From positions 3,746,501 to 3,810,500 of the forward strand of contig NZ_CP157743.1 in NCBI RefSeq assembly GCF_030717995.2: 64,000 bases of DNA. The letters are read 5' to 3'. Origin of the DNA: Methylomarinum sp. Ch1-1. Lineage in GTDB: Bacteria; Pseudomonadota; Gammaproteobacteria; Methylococcales; Methylomonadaceae. Positions 43,934 to 58,406 of the stretch are shown here, piece after piece; position 1 is the stretch's first letter; each line of letters opens with the position of its first letter. Below the pieces are notes generated by a model. It did no database searches and had not been told where the DNA came from. It saw only the letters and a list, made by a program, of their open reading frames with translations. A program made the translations under genes and the position numbers.

Positions 43934-44551
43934 TTATTTAAACCCTTTCGCCAAAATATAAACCTCATTGCTCCTCGCCCTGGAGGCTTTCGGCTTCCGA
44001 ATGGTCACACTATTGAAGTATTTTTTAACGTCATTGAGATAAGCGTCGAAACCAGCGCCCTGAAACATCTTGATCAACATAGTACCGCCCTTGGTCAAGA
44101 CGGTTTGCGCGGTATCCAAGGCCAGCTCGCCTAGGTAAATTGCTCTGGGCTGATCCATCGCCTTGTTGCCGCTCATATTCGGCGCCATGTCTGATAACAG
44201 CAAATCCACCGGTTCGCCATCCAACACGCGATACAATTCATCGAGCACCTCATCTTCCCGAAAATCGCCTTGAATAAACTCGACCCCTTCGATCGGCTCA
44301 ATCGCCAATAAGTCCAGCGCAATGACCTTGTCTTTTTTAGCGAGAATCTTCCTGACATATTCCGACCAGCCTCCCGGTGCGGCGCCTAGGTCTACCACAT
44401 TCATACCCGGCCGTATGATCTTATCCTTGTCCTGAATCTCCATCAGCTTGAATACTGCGCGTGAGCGGTATCCCTGGATCTGAGCTTTTTTGACATATTC
44501 ATCCTGGAAATGTTCCTGCATCCATTGTCGACTACTTTTACTTCGCGCCAT
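43934..44551 (-). CDS. rlmE: 23S rRNA 2'-O-methyltransferase RlmE (FtsJ)
   Basis: Heat-shock methyltransferase that methylates U2552 of 23S rRNA. The SAM-binding motif VVDLGAAPGGWSEY, the catalytic-region LLSDMAPNMSG, and KMFQGAGFDAYL with the terminal KPKASRARSNEVYILAKGFK are characteristic. At 205 residues it is normal length. It is divergent from yhbY across 50 bp and upstream of ftsH, a conserved arrangement. Confidence 0.96.
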   Translation of the reverse strand: MARSKSSRQWMQEHFQDEYVKKAQIQGYRSRAVFKLMEIQDKDKIIRPGMNVVDLGAAPGGWSEYVRKILAKKDKVIALDLLAIEPIEGVEFIQGDFREDEVLDELYRVLDGEPVDLLLSDMAPNMSGNKAMDQPRAIYLGELALDTAQTVLTKGGTMLIKMFQGAGFDAYLNDVKKYFNSVTIRKPKASRARSNEVYILAKGFK

Positions 44552-44601
44552 AATTTGTTGTGGTGTAAAATTGCGTTATTTTTTAATTTTAAGGAAACAG
44601 A

Positions 44602-44868
44602 GTGAATTCTGCGGACAAAAAGAAACTGAAAGCCCAGGCCCATCCATTAAAACCCGTCATCCTCATCGGCCAAGCCGGGCTTAGCGATGCGGTCTTGAAT
44701 GAAATTGAACTGGCTCTGGACGCTCATGAACTGATCAAGGTAAAAATCCGCGCCGAGAGAGCAGATCGTCAGCAGATTAGCGAGAAAATATGCGCGTCAA
44801 CCGGCGCCGACTTGGTGCAAACCATCGGCCAAATCATCGTCATCTATCGGGCAAACCCCGACCAATAA
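44602..44868 (+). CDS. yhbY: RNA-binding protein YhbY (CRS1-YhbY domain)
   Basis: Ribosome-assembly-associated CRM-domain protein of 88 residues. The GxxG-type segment HPLKPVILIGQAGLSDAVLNEIELALDAHELIKVKI and the C-terminal IGQIIVIYRANP are typical. The start is a GTG at 44602 with AAGGAAA upstream. It is divergent from rlmE and convergent with greA. Confidence 0.93.
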   Translation: MNSADKKKLKAQAHPLKPVILIGQAGLSDAVLNEIELALDAHELIKVKIRAERADRQQISEKICASTGADLVQTIGQIIVIYRANPDQ

Positions 44869-44870
44869 AA

Positions 44871-44889
44871 AAGGGCGAAAATCGCCCTT
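44871..44889. terminator. Bidirectional terminator between yhbY and greA
   Basis: AAGGGCGA / TCGCCCTT with a short loop, A-run on the left and T-run on the right, placed between the two convergent stops. Confidence 0.85.
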
Positions 44890-44912
44890 TTTCCAACCGG
44901 ACTCAGGGCGCT

Positions 44913-45389
44913 TTATATATATTTAATCGACAGGATCTCATATTCGACATCACCTCCCGGCGCCTTGACGGTCACGACATCCTCCACTTCCTTACCGATC
45001 AGCGCCCTGGCAATCGGCGAACCGACCGAAATGCGCCCCTCTTTGATATTCGCCTCATCCTCACCGACGATTTGATAAGTGACCACCTTTTCGGTGTCCA
45101 GGTCTTCGATTTCAACCGTTGCGCCAAAAATCACCTTGCCGTTGGCGTCCATCTTGGTCACATCGATAATATTGGCGTTGGATAATTTAGCTTCAATCTC
45201 GGCGATGCGCCCTTCGGTAAAACTTTGCTGTTCACGGGCCGCATGATATTCGGCATTTTCTTTCAAATCACCGTGTTCGCGCGCTTCTGCAATGGCCGCG
45301 ATAATTCTTGGACGAACCACCGATTTCAGCTCATCCAATTCCTCACGCAATTTATTTGCACCGGTTACGGTCAGAGGCACTTTATTCAT
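44913..45389 (-). CDS. greA: Transcription elongation factor GreA
   Basis: Rescues backtracked RNA polymerase by stimulating transcript cleavage. The N-terminal coiled-coil has the conserved [25 protein letters not shown] with the acidic tip residues. The C-terminal FKBP-like domain ends [23 protein letters not shown]. At 158 residues it is full length. It lies 52 bp after carB in the carAB-greA order known from other gammaproteobacteria. Confidence 0.97.
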   Translation of the reverse strand: MNKVPLTVTGANKLREELDELKSVVRPRIIAAIAEAREHGDLKENAEYHAAREQQSFTEGRIAEIEAKLSNANIIDVTKMDANGKVIFGATVEIEDLDTEKVVTYQIVGEDEANIKEGRISVGSPIARALIGKEVEDVVTVKAPGGDVEYEILSIKYI

Positions 45390-45441
45390 TAACTACTCCA
45401 AAATTTCTTTTTAGCTGTTGTCTAATCAGTGAAGATCAAGT

Positions 45442-48657
<3,216 letters not shown>

Positions 48658-48682
48658 ATTGGGTAAGCTTTATTCTGCGGAG

Positions 48683-49813
48683 TTATTGGGCGGCCTGATT
48701 CATCATCGCGATGAAATCGTCAAATAGGGCTTCTACATCGTGCGGCCCGGGACTGGCTTCGGGGTGCCCCTGAAAGCTCATCGCCGGACAATCGGTGCGC
48801 TCGATGCCTTGTAGGCTGCCATCGAATAAAGAATGATAAGTCGCTTTGACATTGTTTGGCAGCGAATTCTCATTGACCGCAAAACCGTGATTCTGGCTGC
48901 TGATCATGACTCGCCCGGTCGATCTTTGCTGCACCGGGTGATTAGCGCCATGATGGCCGAATTTCATTTTTTCGGTTTTCGCGCCGCTGGCCAAGGCCAA
49001 CAACTGATGTCCCAGACAAATGCCGAACACGGGGATTTTCTTTTCCAGGATGGTCCTTATCGCCTCAATCGCATAGACACAGGGTTCGGGGTCGCCGGGA
49101 CCGTTGGACAGAAACACACCATCCGGATTCATCGCCAACACATCGGCCGCGTCGGTAGTCGCCGGCACCACCGTGACTCGACAGCCCCGATTGGCTAACA
49201 ACCTGAGAATATTGCGCTTAACCCCAAAATCGTAAGCCACAACATGCTTGCTTGGATTTTCGGCGACGCCATAGCCCTGCCCCAGACGCCAAATATCTTC
49301 ATTCCACTCGTAAACCTCCGCAGTCGTCACTTCCTTGGCCAAGTCCATGCCTTTCAAACCGGCAAACTCCTGTATCGCCTGCGTCGCTCGCTCTATGTCG
49401 ATGCTGCCACCGGCCATGACACAACCTCGTTGCGCGCCTTTGTCCCGTAAAATACGGGTCAGCTTGCGCGTGTCTATATCGGCAATCGCCACGACGTCGT
49501 TGTCCTGTAGATATTCGGACAAGGTTTTTTCAGAGCGCCAGTTGCTGGCCAGAAGCGGCAAATCACGAATCACCAAGCCACTGGCGTACACACTATTCGA
49601 CTCGTTATCTTCGCTATTGGCGCCGACATTACCGATATGCGGATATGTCAACGTCACAATTTGACGGGCATAGGAGGGATCGCTGAGGATTTCCTGATAC
49701 CCGGTCAATGAAGTATTAAAAACCACTTCGCCAACGGAATAGCCGTCCGCGCCTATCGACACGCCGTGAAATACCGTGCCGTCTTCCAATACCAGCAATG
49801 CAGGATTGTTCAA
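48683..49813 (-). CDS. carA: Carbamoyl-phosphate synthase small subunit
   Basis: Glutaminase subunit that hydrolyses glutamine and channels ammonia to CarB. The class I amidotransferase domain has the nucleophile in [12 protein letters not shown], and the His/Glu pair in [12 protein letters not shown]. The N-terminal domain starts [13 protein letters not shown]. At 376 residues it is full length. The TTG start at 49813 is supported by AAAGGTGG six bases upstream. A hairpin with a T-run lies only about 25 bp before the start and may attenuate transcription. Confidence 0.96.
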   Translation of the reverse strand: MNNPALLVLEDGTVFHGVSIGADGYSVGEVVFNTSLTGYQEILSDPSYARQIVTLTYPHIGNVGANSEDNESNSVYASGLVIRDLPLLASNWRSEKTLSEYLQDNDVVAIADIDTRKLTRILRDKGAQRGCVMAGGSIDIERATQAIQEFAGLKGMDLAKEVTTAEVYEWNEDIWRLGQGYGVAENPSKHVVAYDFGVKRNILRLLANRGCRVTVVPATTDAADVLAMNPDGVFLSNGPGDPEPCVYAIEAIRTILEKKIPVFGICLGHQLLALASGAKTEKMKFGHHGANHPVQQRSTGRVMISSQNHGFAVNENSLPNNVKATYHSLFDGSLQGIERTDCPAMSFQGHPEASPGPHDVEALFDDFIAMMNQAAQ

Positions 49814-49837
49814 GATTAGCCACCTTTAAATGTGCAA

Positions 49838-49868
49838 AACGGGATAAGCCTCTCAGGCCGATCCCGTT
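49838..49868 (-). terminator. Hairpin in the carA leader, terminator or attenuator
   Basis: On the minus strand AACGGGAT pairs with ATCCCGTT across a 15-nt loop, followed by TTTTGC. It is placed between the dapB stop and the carA ribosome binding site, much nearer carA. Confidence 0.65.
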
Positions 49869-50019
49869 GTAGTAGACAAAAATAATTGTAATTTTACGAA
49901 ATTATGGCTAGAAATTCATTAACAATTTACTATTTCTTGGAAGATTCATCGATTATGCAAGATAAGCATTCCAGGTTTTTGACGGGTGGATTAGCCGCCA
50001 GGCAATCGGTGAAAGGTTG

Positions 50020-50110
50020 CGGACGGAGTTGCAAACTCCGTCCGGCTTTGCAATTTTGCCCCGGTGGCGGGGTTTGGCGGCTTGCTTCGCGAAGCCGCCC
50101 TACGCGTTAC
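50020..50110. repeat. Dispersed palindromic repeat copy
   Basis: Contains GGACGGAGTTGCAAACTCC followed by CCGGTGGCGGGGTTT and the hairpin GGCGGCTTGCTTCGCGAAG... (50076-50104), the same order as at 56.1 kb and 28.2 kb. It fills most of the 318-bp gap between dapB and carA; the remainder shows no gene. Confidence 0.8.
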
Positions 50111-50131
50111 ATCGCAACCGTCGGCTGGATA

Positions 50132-52077
<1,946 letters not shown>

Positions 52078-52131
52078 AACGTAAATAACCGCCAGCAATA
52101 ACCGGCGGTTTTCTTATATCCTGTCTAAAGG

Positions 52132-52159
52132 AAAAAAAGGGGCTGATATGAACAGCCCC
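52132..52159 (-). terminator. Hairpin with T-run between dnaK and dnaJ
   Basis: On the minus strand GGGGCTG pairs with CAGCCCC across a 7-nt loop and TTTTTTT follows. It would lower dnaJ expression relative to dnaK. A second stem, ACCGCC/GGCGGT, lies at 52088-52109. Confidence 0.75.
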
Positions 52160-52171
52160 GCAAATTATTAA

Positions 52172-54112
52172 TTATTTTTTATCGTCATCTTTGACTTCTT
52201 CAAACTCCGCATCGACGACACCGTCATCGGCCGCAGAATGCTGAGACGTTTGCTCTGCTTCCGCTCCGGCCTGAGCCGCACCTTCGGCGCCGCCTTTCTG
52301 CGCATAAATGCGCTCAGCCAGTTTGCCTGACAGCTCGGTCAACGCCGTCGTTTTCGCTTCGATAGCCTCTTTATCGTTACCTTTAACGGCTTCCTTCAAC
52401 TCGTTGATCGCCGCTTCGATCGCAGACTTTTCATCGCCAGGAACCTGGTCGCCCAGTTCCTCCAACGATTTTTCCGTTGCATGGATCATGCCTTCCGCCG
52501 AGTTACGGGCGGCAACCAATTCGGTCACCTTCTTGTCTTCATCGGCATGCGCCTCAGCATCTTTAACCATGCGTTCGACTTCGTCATCCGACAAACCGCT
52601 GGAAGCCTTGATCACGATGGACTGATGTTTTCCGGTCGCCTTGTCTTTCGCCGACACGTTCAAGATGCCGTTGGCGTCGATATCGAAAGAGACTTCGATT
52701 TGCGGAATGCCGCGCGGCGCCGGTGGAATATCGGCGAGATCAAAACGACCCAATGATTTATTGCCGGCCGCAACTTCACGCTCGCCCTGCAACACATGCA
52801 CCGTCACCGCGGTCTGATTGTCTTCGGCAGTCGAGAACACCTGCGAAGCATTGGTCGGAATCGTGGTGTTTTTTTCGATCAACTTGGTCATCACGCCGCC
52901 CATCGTTTCGATACCCAACGACAGCGGAGTCACATCCAACAACAGTACGTCTTTGACATCGCCACCCAAAACGCCGGCCTGAATCGCCGCCCCCAACGCC
53001 ACCGCCTCATCGGGGTTAACGTCTTTACGTGGTTCTTTACCGAAAAACCCTTTAACGAACTCCTGCACCTTAGGCATACGAGTCTGCCCCCCCACCAGAA
53101 TCACGTCACTGATTTCCGACGTGGACAAACCGGCATCCTTCAGAGCTTGCTCACATGGATGTCTGGTTTTATCGATCAAGTCCTCTACCAAGGCTTCCAG
53201 CTTCGCCCGACTCAATTTGACGTTCAGGTGTTTCGGACCGGTGGCGTCGGCGGTCACATAAGGCAAGTTGACATCGGTTTGGGTCGAAGATGACAATTCG
53301 ATTTTGGCTTTTTCCGCCGCTTCCTTCAAACGCTGCAGCGCCAAAGGATCGCTGTGCAGGTCGATGCCGTTTTCTTTTTTGAACTCTTCGGCCAGATAAT
53401 CGATGATTCGCAAGTCAAAATCTTCACCCCCCAAGAAAGTATCGCCATTGGTCGACAGCACTTCAAACTGATGCTCGCCTTCGACTTCGGCAATCTCGAT
53501 AATGGAAATGTCAAAGGTGCCGCCGCCGAGGTCATAAACGGCGATCGTGCTGTCGCCTTTTGGCTTGTCCATACCGAACGCCAACGCCGCCGCAGTCGGC
53601 TCGTTGATGATGCGTTTGACATCCAGACCCGCGATACGACCGGCGTCCTTGGTGGCTTGACGCTGGGAATCATTAAAGTAAGCCGGTACGGTAATCACGG
53701 CCTCTTTGACTTCTTCACCCAGATACGCTTCCGCATCTTTTTTCAGTTTCATCAACACACGGGAAGAGACTTCGGGCGCCGCCATTTTTTTACCATGACA
53801 TTCGACCCAGGCGTCACCGTTTTCCGCCTCGATGATCTTATAAGGCACCATCTTGATGTCTTTTTGCACCGCGTCGTCTTTGAAACGGCGACCGATCAGA
53901 CGCTTGATGGCAAACAAGGTGTTGTCGGGATTGGTGACCGCCTGACGCTTTGCCGATTGACCCACCAAGACTTCGTTGTCGTTGGTGAAGGCAATGATCG
54001 AAGGCGTTGTACGCGCACCCTCACTGTTTTCGATAACCCGCGCCGTCCCATGCTCAAGAATGGCAACACAAGAGTTCGTGGTGCCTAAATCAATTCCAAT
54101 TATTTTACCCAT
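52172..54112 (-). CDS. dnaK: Chaperone DnaK (Hsp70)
   Basis: ATP-dependent Hsp70 chaperone. Diagnostic motifs: [12 protein letters not shown] at the N-terminus, [51 protein letters not shown] and [15 protein letters not shown] before the peptide-binding domain. The C-terminal lid ends in the acidic EEVKDDDKK tail. At 646 residues it is full length. It lies between grpE and dnaJ, downstream of hrcA and its CIRCE operator. Confidence 0.98.
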   Translation of the reverse strand: MGKIIGIDLGTTNSCVAILEHGTARVIENSEGARTTPSIIAFTNDNEVLVGQSAKRQAVTNPDNTLFAIKRLIGRRFKDDAVQKDIKMVPYKIIEAENGDAWVECHGKKMAAPEVSSRVLMKLKKDAEAYLGEEVKEAVITVPAYFNDSQRQATKDAGRIAGLDVKRIINEPTAAALAFGMDKPKGDSTIAVYDLGGGTFDISIIEIAEVEGEHQFEVLSTNGDTFLGGEDFDLRIIDYLAEEFKKENGIDLHSDPLALQRLKEAAEKAKIELSSSTQTDVNLPYVTADATGPKHLNVKLSRAKLEALVEDLIDKTRHPCEQALKDAGLSTSEISDVILVGGQTRMPKVQEFVKGFFGKEPRKDVNPDEAVALGAAIQAGVLGGDVKDVLLLDVTPLSLGIETMGGVMTKLIEKNTTIPTNASQVFSTAEDNQTAVTVHVLQGEREVAAGNKSLGRFDLADIPPAPRGIPQIEVSFDIDANGILNVSAKDKATGKHQSIVIKASSGLSDDEVERMVKDAEAHADEDKKVTELVAARNSAEGMIHATEKSLEELGDQVPGDEKSAIEAAINELKEAVKGNDKEAIEAKTTALTELSGKLAERIYAQKGGAEGAAQAGAEAEQTSQHSAADDGVVDAEFEEVKDDDKK

Positions 54113-54180
54113 TAAATTCTCCAGACTTGATTGTTTGTTTTAATAAAGTTAATACAGATATGCGGTTAGTTGCTTTAATT

Positions 54181-54849
54181 TCAAGCCTGCTCATCAATTT
54201 TTGTCGAATCGCCTTCCGGCTTGTCTTCCGCCTTAGAAACAACCACCATGGCTGGACGAATCAAGCGCCCATTGAGCATGTAACCTTTCTGAAAAACATT
54301 TAATACGGTATTCGGTTCTACGTCGGCGGACGGCATCATGCTCATCGCCTGATGTTTTTCCGGATCGAACGGCTCACCGAGGGGATCGATGGCTTCGATA
54401 TTGAATTTTGCAAAGACCGCTTCGAATTGCTTCATCGTCAATTCGCTGCCTTCTCTGAGCTTGACCACTTCCGGGCTGTCGCCGGAGGCCGCTTGTATGC
54501 CGAGCTCCAGACTATCGATAACGCTTAACAATTCCTTGGTGAATTTCTCCAATGCGAACTTATGCGCATTCTCGACATCGATGCGTGTCCTACGCTTCAG
54601 ATTTTCCATCTCGGCCTGAACGCGCATTAATTTATCCCAGTTTTCTTCGGCCTTTTTTTCCGCCGCCGCCAACTGCTTACGCAACTCATCTATCGTCGCT
54701 TCCGGTTGCTCCGCTTGCTTTCCCTTTTGCTCGGCTTCCCCCGCCTCAACGACGCGTTCTTCCGCTGCGCTGTTATTGGTTTGCTCAAGAACTTCCTCAA
54801 TCAGCTCGCTGTCTGATTGAGCTTCAGGCTGCCCCTGTTCTTTAGTCAT
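54181..54849 (-). CDS. grpE: Nucleotide exchange factor GrpE
   Basis: Releases ADP from DnaK. A long coiled coil (residues about 50-130, with AEMENLKRRTRIDVENAHKFALEKF) precedes the compact beta domain PFDPEKHQAMSMMPSADVEPNTVLNVFQKGYMLNGRLIRPAMVVVSK. The N-terminal 45 residues are Glu- and Gln-rich and disordered. At 222 residues it is slightly long for the family. It lies 54 bp after hrcA. Confidence 0.96.
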   Translation of the reverse strand: MTKEQGQPEAQSDSELIEEVLEQTNNSAAEERVVEAGEAEQKGKQAEQPEATIDELRKQLAAAEKKAEENWDKLMRVQAEMENLKRRTRIDVENAHKFALEKFTKELLSVIDSLELGIQAASGDSPEVVKLREGSELTMKQFEAVFAKFNIEAIDPLGEPFDPEKHQAMSMMPSADVEPNTVLNVFQKGYMLNGRLIRPAMVVVSKAEDKPEGDSTKIDEQA

Positions 54850-54903
54850 TTATTACTCCCGGCTATTAATGTTTTTTCAAGATGTTTTTTAAGATGGGGA
54901 TTA

Positions 54904-55956
54904 TCATTTCGGATTCAAGGCCGCACCCAATAATTTTGCAGTCATATCGACAAAAGGAATCACTTTTTCATAGGCCATACGGGTCGGACCGATCACTCCT
55001 AATACGCCCACTACCTCTTTGTTTACCATATAAGGCGAAGTCACTAGACTGCAGGGCTCGAATGCCTGATAGCCGGCCTCCTCGCCAATGAAAATTTGCA
55101 CGCCATCGGCATGCTGGCATTTATCCAACAGATGTATGATGCTGCGTTTTTGATTGAAGGCGTCGAATAATTGCTTCAGCCGCTCCATATTGGACAATTC
55201 GGAAAAGCCCATCAAATTGGTCTGCCCGCTCAACACATAATCTTCCTGGGGCTTGTGATCAAATGCCAATTGCGCCATGTTGACCGCATCGATCATGCCT
55301 TGATTGACCCTTTTCTGATCCTGCTCCAATTCCTTCAGCAGCGCCTGACGCACCTCGCTGATGCTGCGGCCCGAATAAATCGAATTCAGGTAATTGCTAG
55401 CCTGCTGCAGTTCCGCGGCGCTAAATTCCTTATCGGTATTGATGATTTTGTTATGAACCTGCTGATCGTTGGTGACAAGAATCACTAATACCCGCGTCTT
55501 CGATAAAGGCAAAAACTCGATATGACGCAAACTGACGACTTCGCGCCGCGGCAACGTGACAATGCCCGCCATATGGGTGACGTCCGACAATAATTTCGAG
55601 GCTTTCTCGAGCAGCGCCGCCGAATCCTCATCTTCATGCTCCAGGCCTTCGGACAAATACTCCAACAATTGAGACTCGAGCGGCTTGACGGTGATCAAGG
55701 AATCGACAAAAAGCCGATAACCCCGGACGGTCGGCACGCGTCCCGCCGAAGTATGCGGCGAGTGTATCAACCCCAAGTCTTCCAGATCCGCCATCACATT
55801 ACGTATCGTGGCCGGACTGAGCTTTAACTCAGAATCCTTTGACAGCACCCGCGAGCCTACCGGCTGACCCTCCTGAATATAACGTTCGACTAACGCTTTT
55901 AGTAAATGAAGGGATCTTTCGTTTAAATCCTGATTATTTCTCACGCTGACACCCAA
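54904..55956 (-). CDS. hrcA: Heat-inducible transcription repressor HrcA
   Basis: Repressor of the grpE-dnaK-dnaJ heat-shock genes, binding CIRCE. The N-terminal winged helix (LNERSLHLLKALVERYIQEGQPVGSRVLSKDSELKLSPATIRNVMADLEDLGLIHSPHTSAGRVPT) is characteristic. It is followed by the GAF-like and inserted dimerisation domains. At 350 residues it is full length with a TTG start at 55956; an internal GTG at 55944 is an alternative. The CIRCE element lies 11 bp upstream, so the operon is auto-repressed. Confidence 0.96.
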   Translation of the reverse strand: MGVSVRNNQDLNERSLHLLKALVERYIQEGQPVGSRVLSKDSELKLSPATIRNVMADLEDLGLIHSPHTSAGRVPTVRGYRLFVDSLITVKPLESQLLEYLSEGLEHEDEDSAALLEKASKLLSDVTHMAGIVTLPRREVVSLRHIEFLPLSKTRVLVILVTNDQQVHNKIINTDKEFSAAELQQASNYLNSIYSGRSISEVRQALLKELEQDQKRVNQGMIDAVNMAQLAFDHKPQEDYVLSGQTNLMGFSELSNMERLKQLFDAFNQKRSIIHLLDKCQHADGVQIFIGEEAGYQAFEPCSLVTSPYMVNKEVVGVLGVIGPTRMAYEKVIPFVDMTAKLLGAALNPK

Positions 55957-55966
55957 GGTTTAATAA

Positions 55967-55993
55967 TTAGCACTCTTCACCGGAGAGTGCTAG
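55967..55993 (-). promoter_or_regulatory. CIRCE operator for HrcA
   Basis: TTAGCACTC, a 9-nt spacer, then GAGTGCTAG: the consensus inverted repeat with one mismatch in the outer base. It is placed directly before the hrcA start. Confidence 0.95.
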
Positions 55994-56039
55994 CCGCAAA
56001 ACTATCAGCAACTCAATTTAATGTCAACCGCCCTGGCGC

Positions 56040-56440
56040 AACACCCCACCGGTGCGGGCAGGGTGTGCTGACGATAGGAAGCGCACCGGTTTTTTCGGAA
56101 AAGGTTGCAAACTCCGTCCCGCTTTGGGATTCTGCCACGGTAGCGGGTTTTGGCGGCTTGCTTCGCGAAGCCGCCCTACGTTGGCGGATCCGCTGCGCTT
56201 GATCCACCCTACCGGTGCGGGTAGGGGGGGTGCTGACGATAGGAAGCGCACCGGTTCCTGGTTCCCACGGTCCTCCGTGGGAACCCATACTTTGTGCCAC
56301 CTTAAGCCTGGTATGCATTCCCACGCAGGAGCGTGGGAACGAGGGTCACGCATGGCAACCGCCGAATGAATTCTCAAAGCTGGACGGAGTTTGTAACTCC
56401 GTCCGCAATATTTCGCGAAGCCGCCCTACATTATCCGGTC
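56040..56440. repeat. Cluster of dispersed palindromic repeats
   Basis: About 400 bp with no gene. It contains two copies of GGTGCGGG..GGGTG...GGAAGCGCACC (56051-56087 and 56214-56252), the GGCGGCTTGCTTCGCGAAG hairpin (56152-56180), and two hairpins of the GTTCCCACG/CGTGGGAAC type (near 56260-56285 and 56318-56341). A truncated CGCGAAGCCGCCCTAC end lies near 56415. Confidence 0.8.
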
Positions 56441-56446
56441 GCACGC

Positions 56447-57088
56447 TTATCGCTCGGAAAAATAAATATCGCCGTAAAGACTTTCCGCCTGACCGCCGCC
56501 ATTATCGCTATCGGTCATCAGCGCAACCGCATCCACATAACGAATCCGTTCGCCAAACAGACGCTGCAAATCTTCCAACACATTACGACGCTCTCGATAC
56601 CAAACGGCGACGCTGTCCCGGCGATCACGCAACGCCATCATCATCGCATGATCGCCGGCAAACGCATTGGGCCATACCATCCCTTTTGCTTGATTGCCGG
56701 ACCAGACATAATTAATCGCCCGGGTTTTCCAGAAAGCCCAACCACCGCTGACCACCACATAGACGCGAGCAACATAATCATCGCCGGACTTCTCCAATTC
56801 ATCTCTCTTCGACAAACGCCGCATTATTCGCCATCGCCAATTCAAATAAGGCGTTTTAAAGAGATCGATACGCTGCTTCTTATATAAGCCGGACGCGGAC
56901 GCCTGGCTTTCAGCCTTTAAAACCGACAGGCCATCGATGTCGATCAGCCGATATCGAGTGTCCCCCTCGAAGCGCTTACTCTCCCAGCCGGATAGGTCGC
57001 CAGCAGAAAAACGCCCAACCTCAACCTTCTCATTGGCGCCCGCCATCCCGAAACTGAGTAACACCCCCATCAAAATCATTATTTTCAC
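56447..57088 (-). CDS. DUF3047 family exported protein
   Basis: 213 residues with a signal peptide ending MAGAN. The mature part matches the DUF3047 family: VGRFSAGDLSGWESKRFEG, YLNWRWRIM, DDYVARVYVVVSGG, INYVWSGNQAKGMVWPNAF and the C-terminal VDAVALMTDSDNGGGQAESLYGDIYF. The fold looks like a carbohydrate-binding-type beta sandwich, but the function of the family is not established. It is divergent from nadK across about 85 bp. Confidence 0.85.
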   Translation of the reverse strand: MKIMILMGVLLSFGMAGANEKVEVGRFSAGDLSGWESKRFEGDTRYRLIDIDGLSVLKAESQASASGLYKKQRIDLFKTPYLNWRWRIMRRLSKRDELEKSGDDYVARVYVVVSGGWAFWKTRAINYVWSGNQAKGMVWPNAFAGDHAMMMALRDRRDSVAVWYRERRNVLEDLQRLFGERIRYVDAVALMTDSDNGGGQAESLYGDIYFSER

Positions 57089-57173
57089 GCTTAACCCCCC
57101 ACTTTCGTCTTTATAAAAAACAATTCCCTTTTTTTTGTATAATTGATCATCGATCCTTTCATCACAGCAAGCG

Positions 57174-58061
57174 ATGCAAAAAAACTCTTTTCAGACCATC
57201 GGCATTATCGGCAAACCCAGCGATCCAAGCATTGCGGAAACACTGAACAATCTTTACCAACTTCTGAAAAACAAACATTACACCGTATATATCGATCAAC
57301 GCAGCGGCGATTTCATTCACGAGCCGGCAATTCGACGCTGCCCTATGGAAGAACTGGGGCAACATTGCGACGTCATCATTGCGGTGGGCGGCGACGGTAC
57401 TTTCCTAGCCGCGGCAAGAGCCATTGTCGCCTATGGCGTCCCGTTAATCGGCGTCAACCTGGGCAGGCTGGGTTTTTTAGTCGACATTTCACCGGAGCAA
57501 TTGTCCGCCAAACTCGGGCCGATATTGGCAGGAAAATATCGCGAGGAAAATCGCTATCTATTGCGAGCCAAAATCATTCGAGACGGCGAAGTCATCCATC
57601 AACAAACGGCCGTCAATGAAGTCGTTGTGCATCGTTGGGTCACCCCTAGCATGATTGAAATCATCACCACCATCGATGGCGTTTATCTGAATACTCAACG
57701 CTCCGACGGCCTGATTGTATCGACACCGACCGGCTCAACCGCCTATTCCCTATCCGCCGGCGGCCCCATCATCCACCCGTCATTGAACGCCTTGGTGTTG
57801 GTGCCCCTGAATCCGCATACCTTATCCAACCGCCCGTTAGTGATCGACGATGATTCGGAAATAGAAATCCGCTTCAGCCAGGCCAAACAAATCAATGCGC
57901 TAGTCACCTGCGACCATCTGGAAATTCCGGAAGTCTTGATTAGCGATAAAATTATGATTAAAAAGGAAGTAAAACCGATTACAATTCTCCACCCCGAGGA
58001 CCACGACTTCTTCCACATACTCAGAGGCAAACTGAATTGGAGCCGAGATTACCACATTTAA
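57174..58061 (+). CDS. nadK: NAD kinase
   Basis: Phosphorylates NAD to NADP with ATP or polyphosphate. The GGDGTFL motif lies at 72-78. The NLGRLGFL block, the NE/D motif (VNEVVVH), and STPTGSTAYSLSAGGPIIHP follow. At 295 residues it is full length. The 345 bp after it, before recN, hold an IS66-type MITE and no gene. Confidence 0.97.
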   Translation: MQKNSFQTIGIIGKPSDPSIAETLNNLYQLLKNKHYTVYIDQRSGDFIHEPAIRRCPMEELGQHCDVIIAVGGDGTFLAAARAIVAYGVPLIGVNLGRLGFLVDISPEQLSAKLGPILAGKYREENRYLLRAKIIRDGEVIHQQTAVNEVVVHRWVTPSMIEIITTIDGVYLNTQRSDGLIVSTPTGSTAYSLSAGGPIIHPSLNALVLVPLNPHTLSNRPLVIDDDSEIEIRFSQAKQINALVTCDHLEIPEVLISDKIMIKKEVKPITILHPEDHDFFHILRGKLNWSRDYHI

Positions 58062-58244
58062 ACCGGCTATTAATACCGCCCATCCACGGCACCCTCATCC
58101 TCAGACGAGCAGGCATTGCCACAGCCTGCAATCGACGCCGGCGGCTAAATTTTGAACTGCGACCGCTATAATACGACTAATGGCCTGTAGTAGGATAACG
58201 AGTAGACAAAGCCTGCTGTGCCGACGACATGATAAAAACAATCC

Positions 58245-58367
58245 GTAACTATTCAGTATCTTTCGGGTTTTAGGCAGTAGGTCATTGATTTCCCAGCACC
58301 TAAATACCCTAGGTTATTGGCTATGATTAATAATCTTCGTTAATTTAGGTGCTGGGTGAATAATTAC
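58245..58367. mobile_element. IS66-type MITE, 123 bp
   Basis: Begins GTAACTATTCAGTATC and ends GAATAATTAC, with inner arms CCCAGCACCTAAATA and AATTTAGGTGCTGGG. It is flanked by a perfect 8-bp duplication AACAATCC (58237-58244 and 58368-58375). The left 45 bp match the left half of the MITE at 14101-14258. Confidence 0.88.
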
Positions 58368-58406
58368 AACAATCCGTTCATATAACCCGCTTCACCTTAA
58401 TTGATT

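Noticed and set aside
56215-56887. Overlapping frames of 166 and 184 residues at 56.2-56.9 kb
   Set aside because: They cover the repeat cluster and the antisense strand of the DUF3047 gene.
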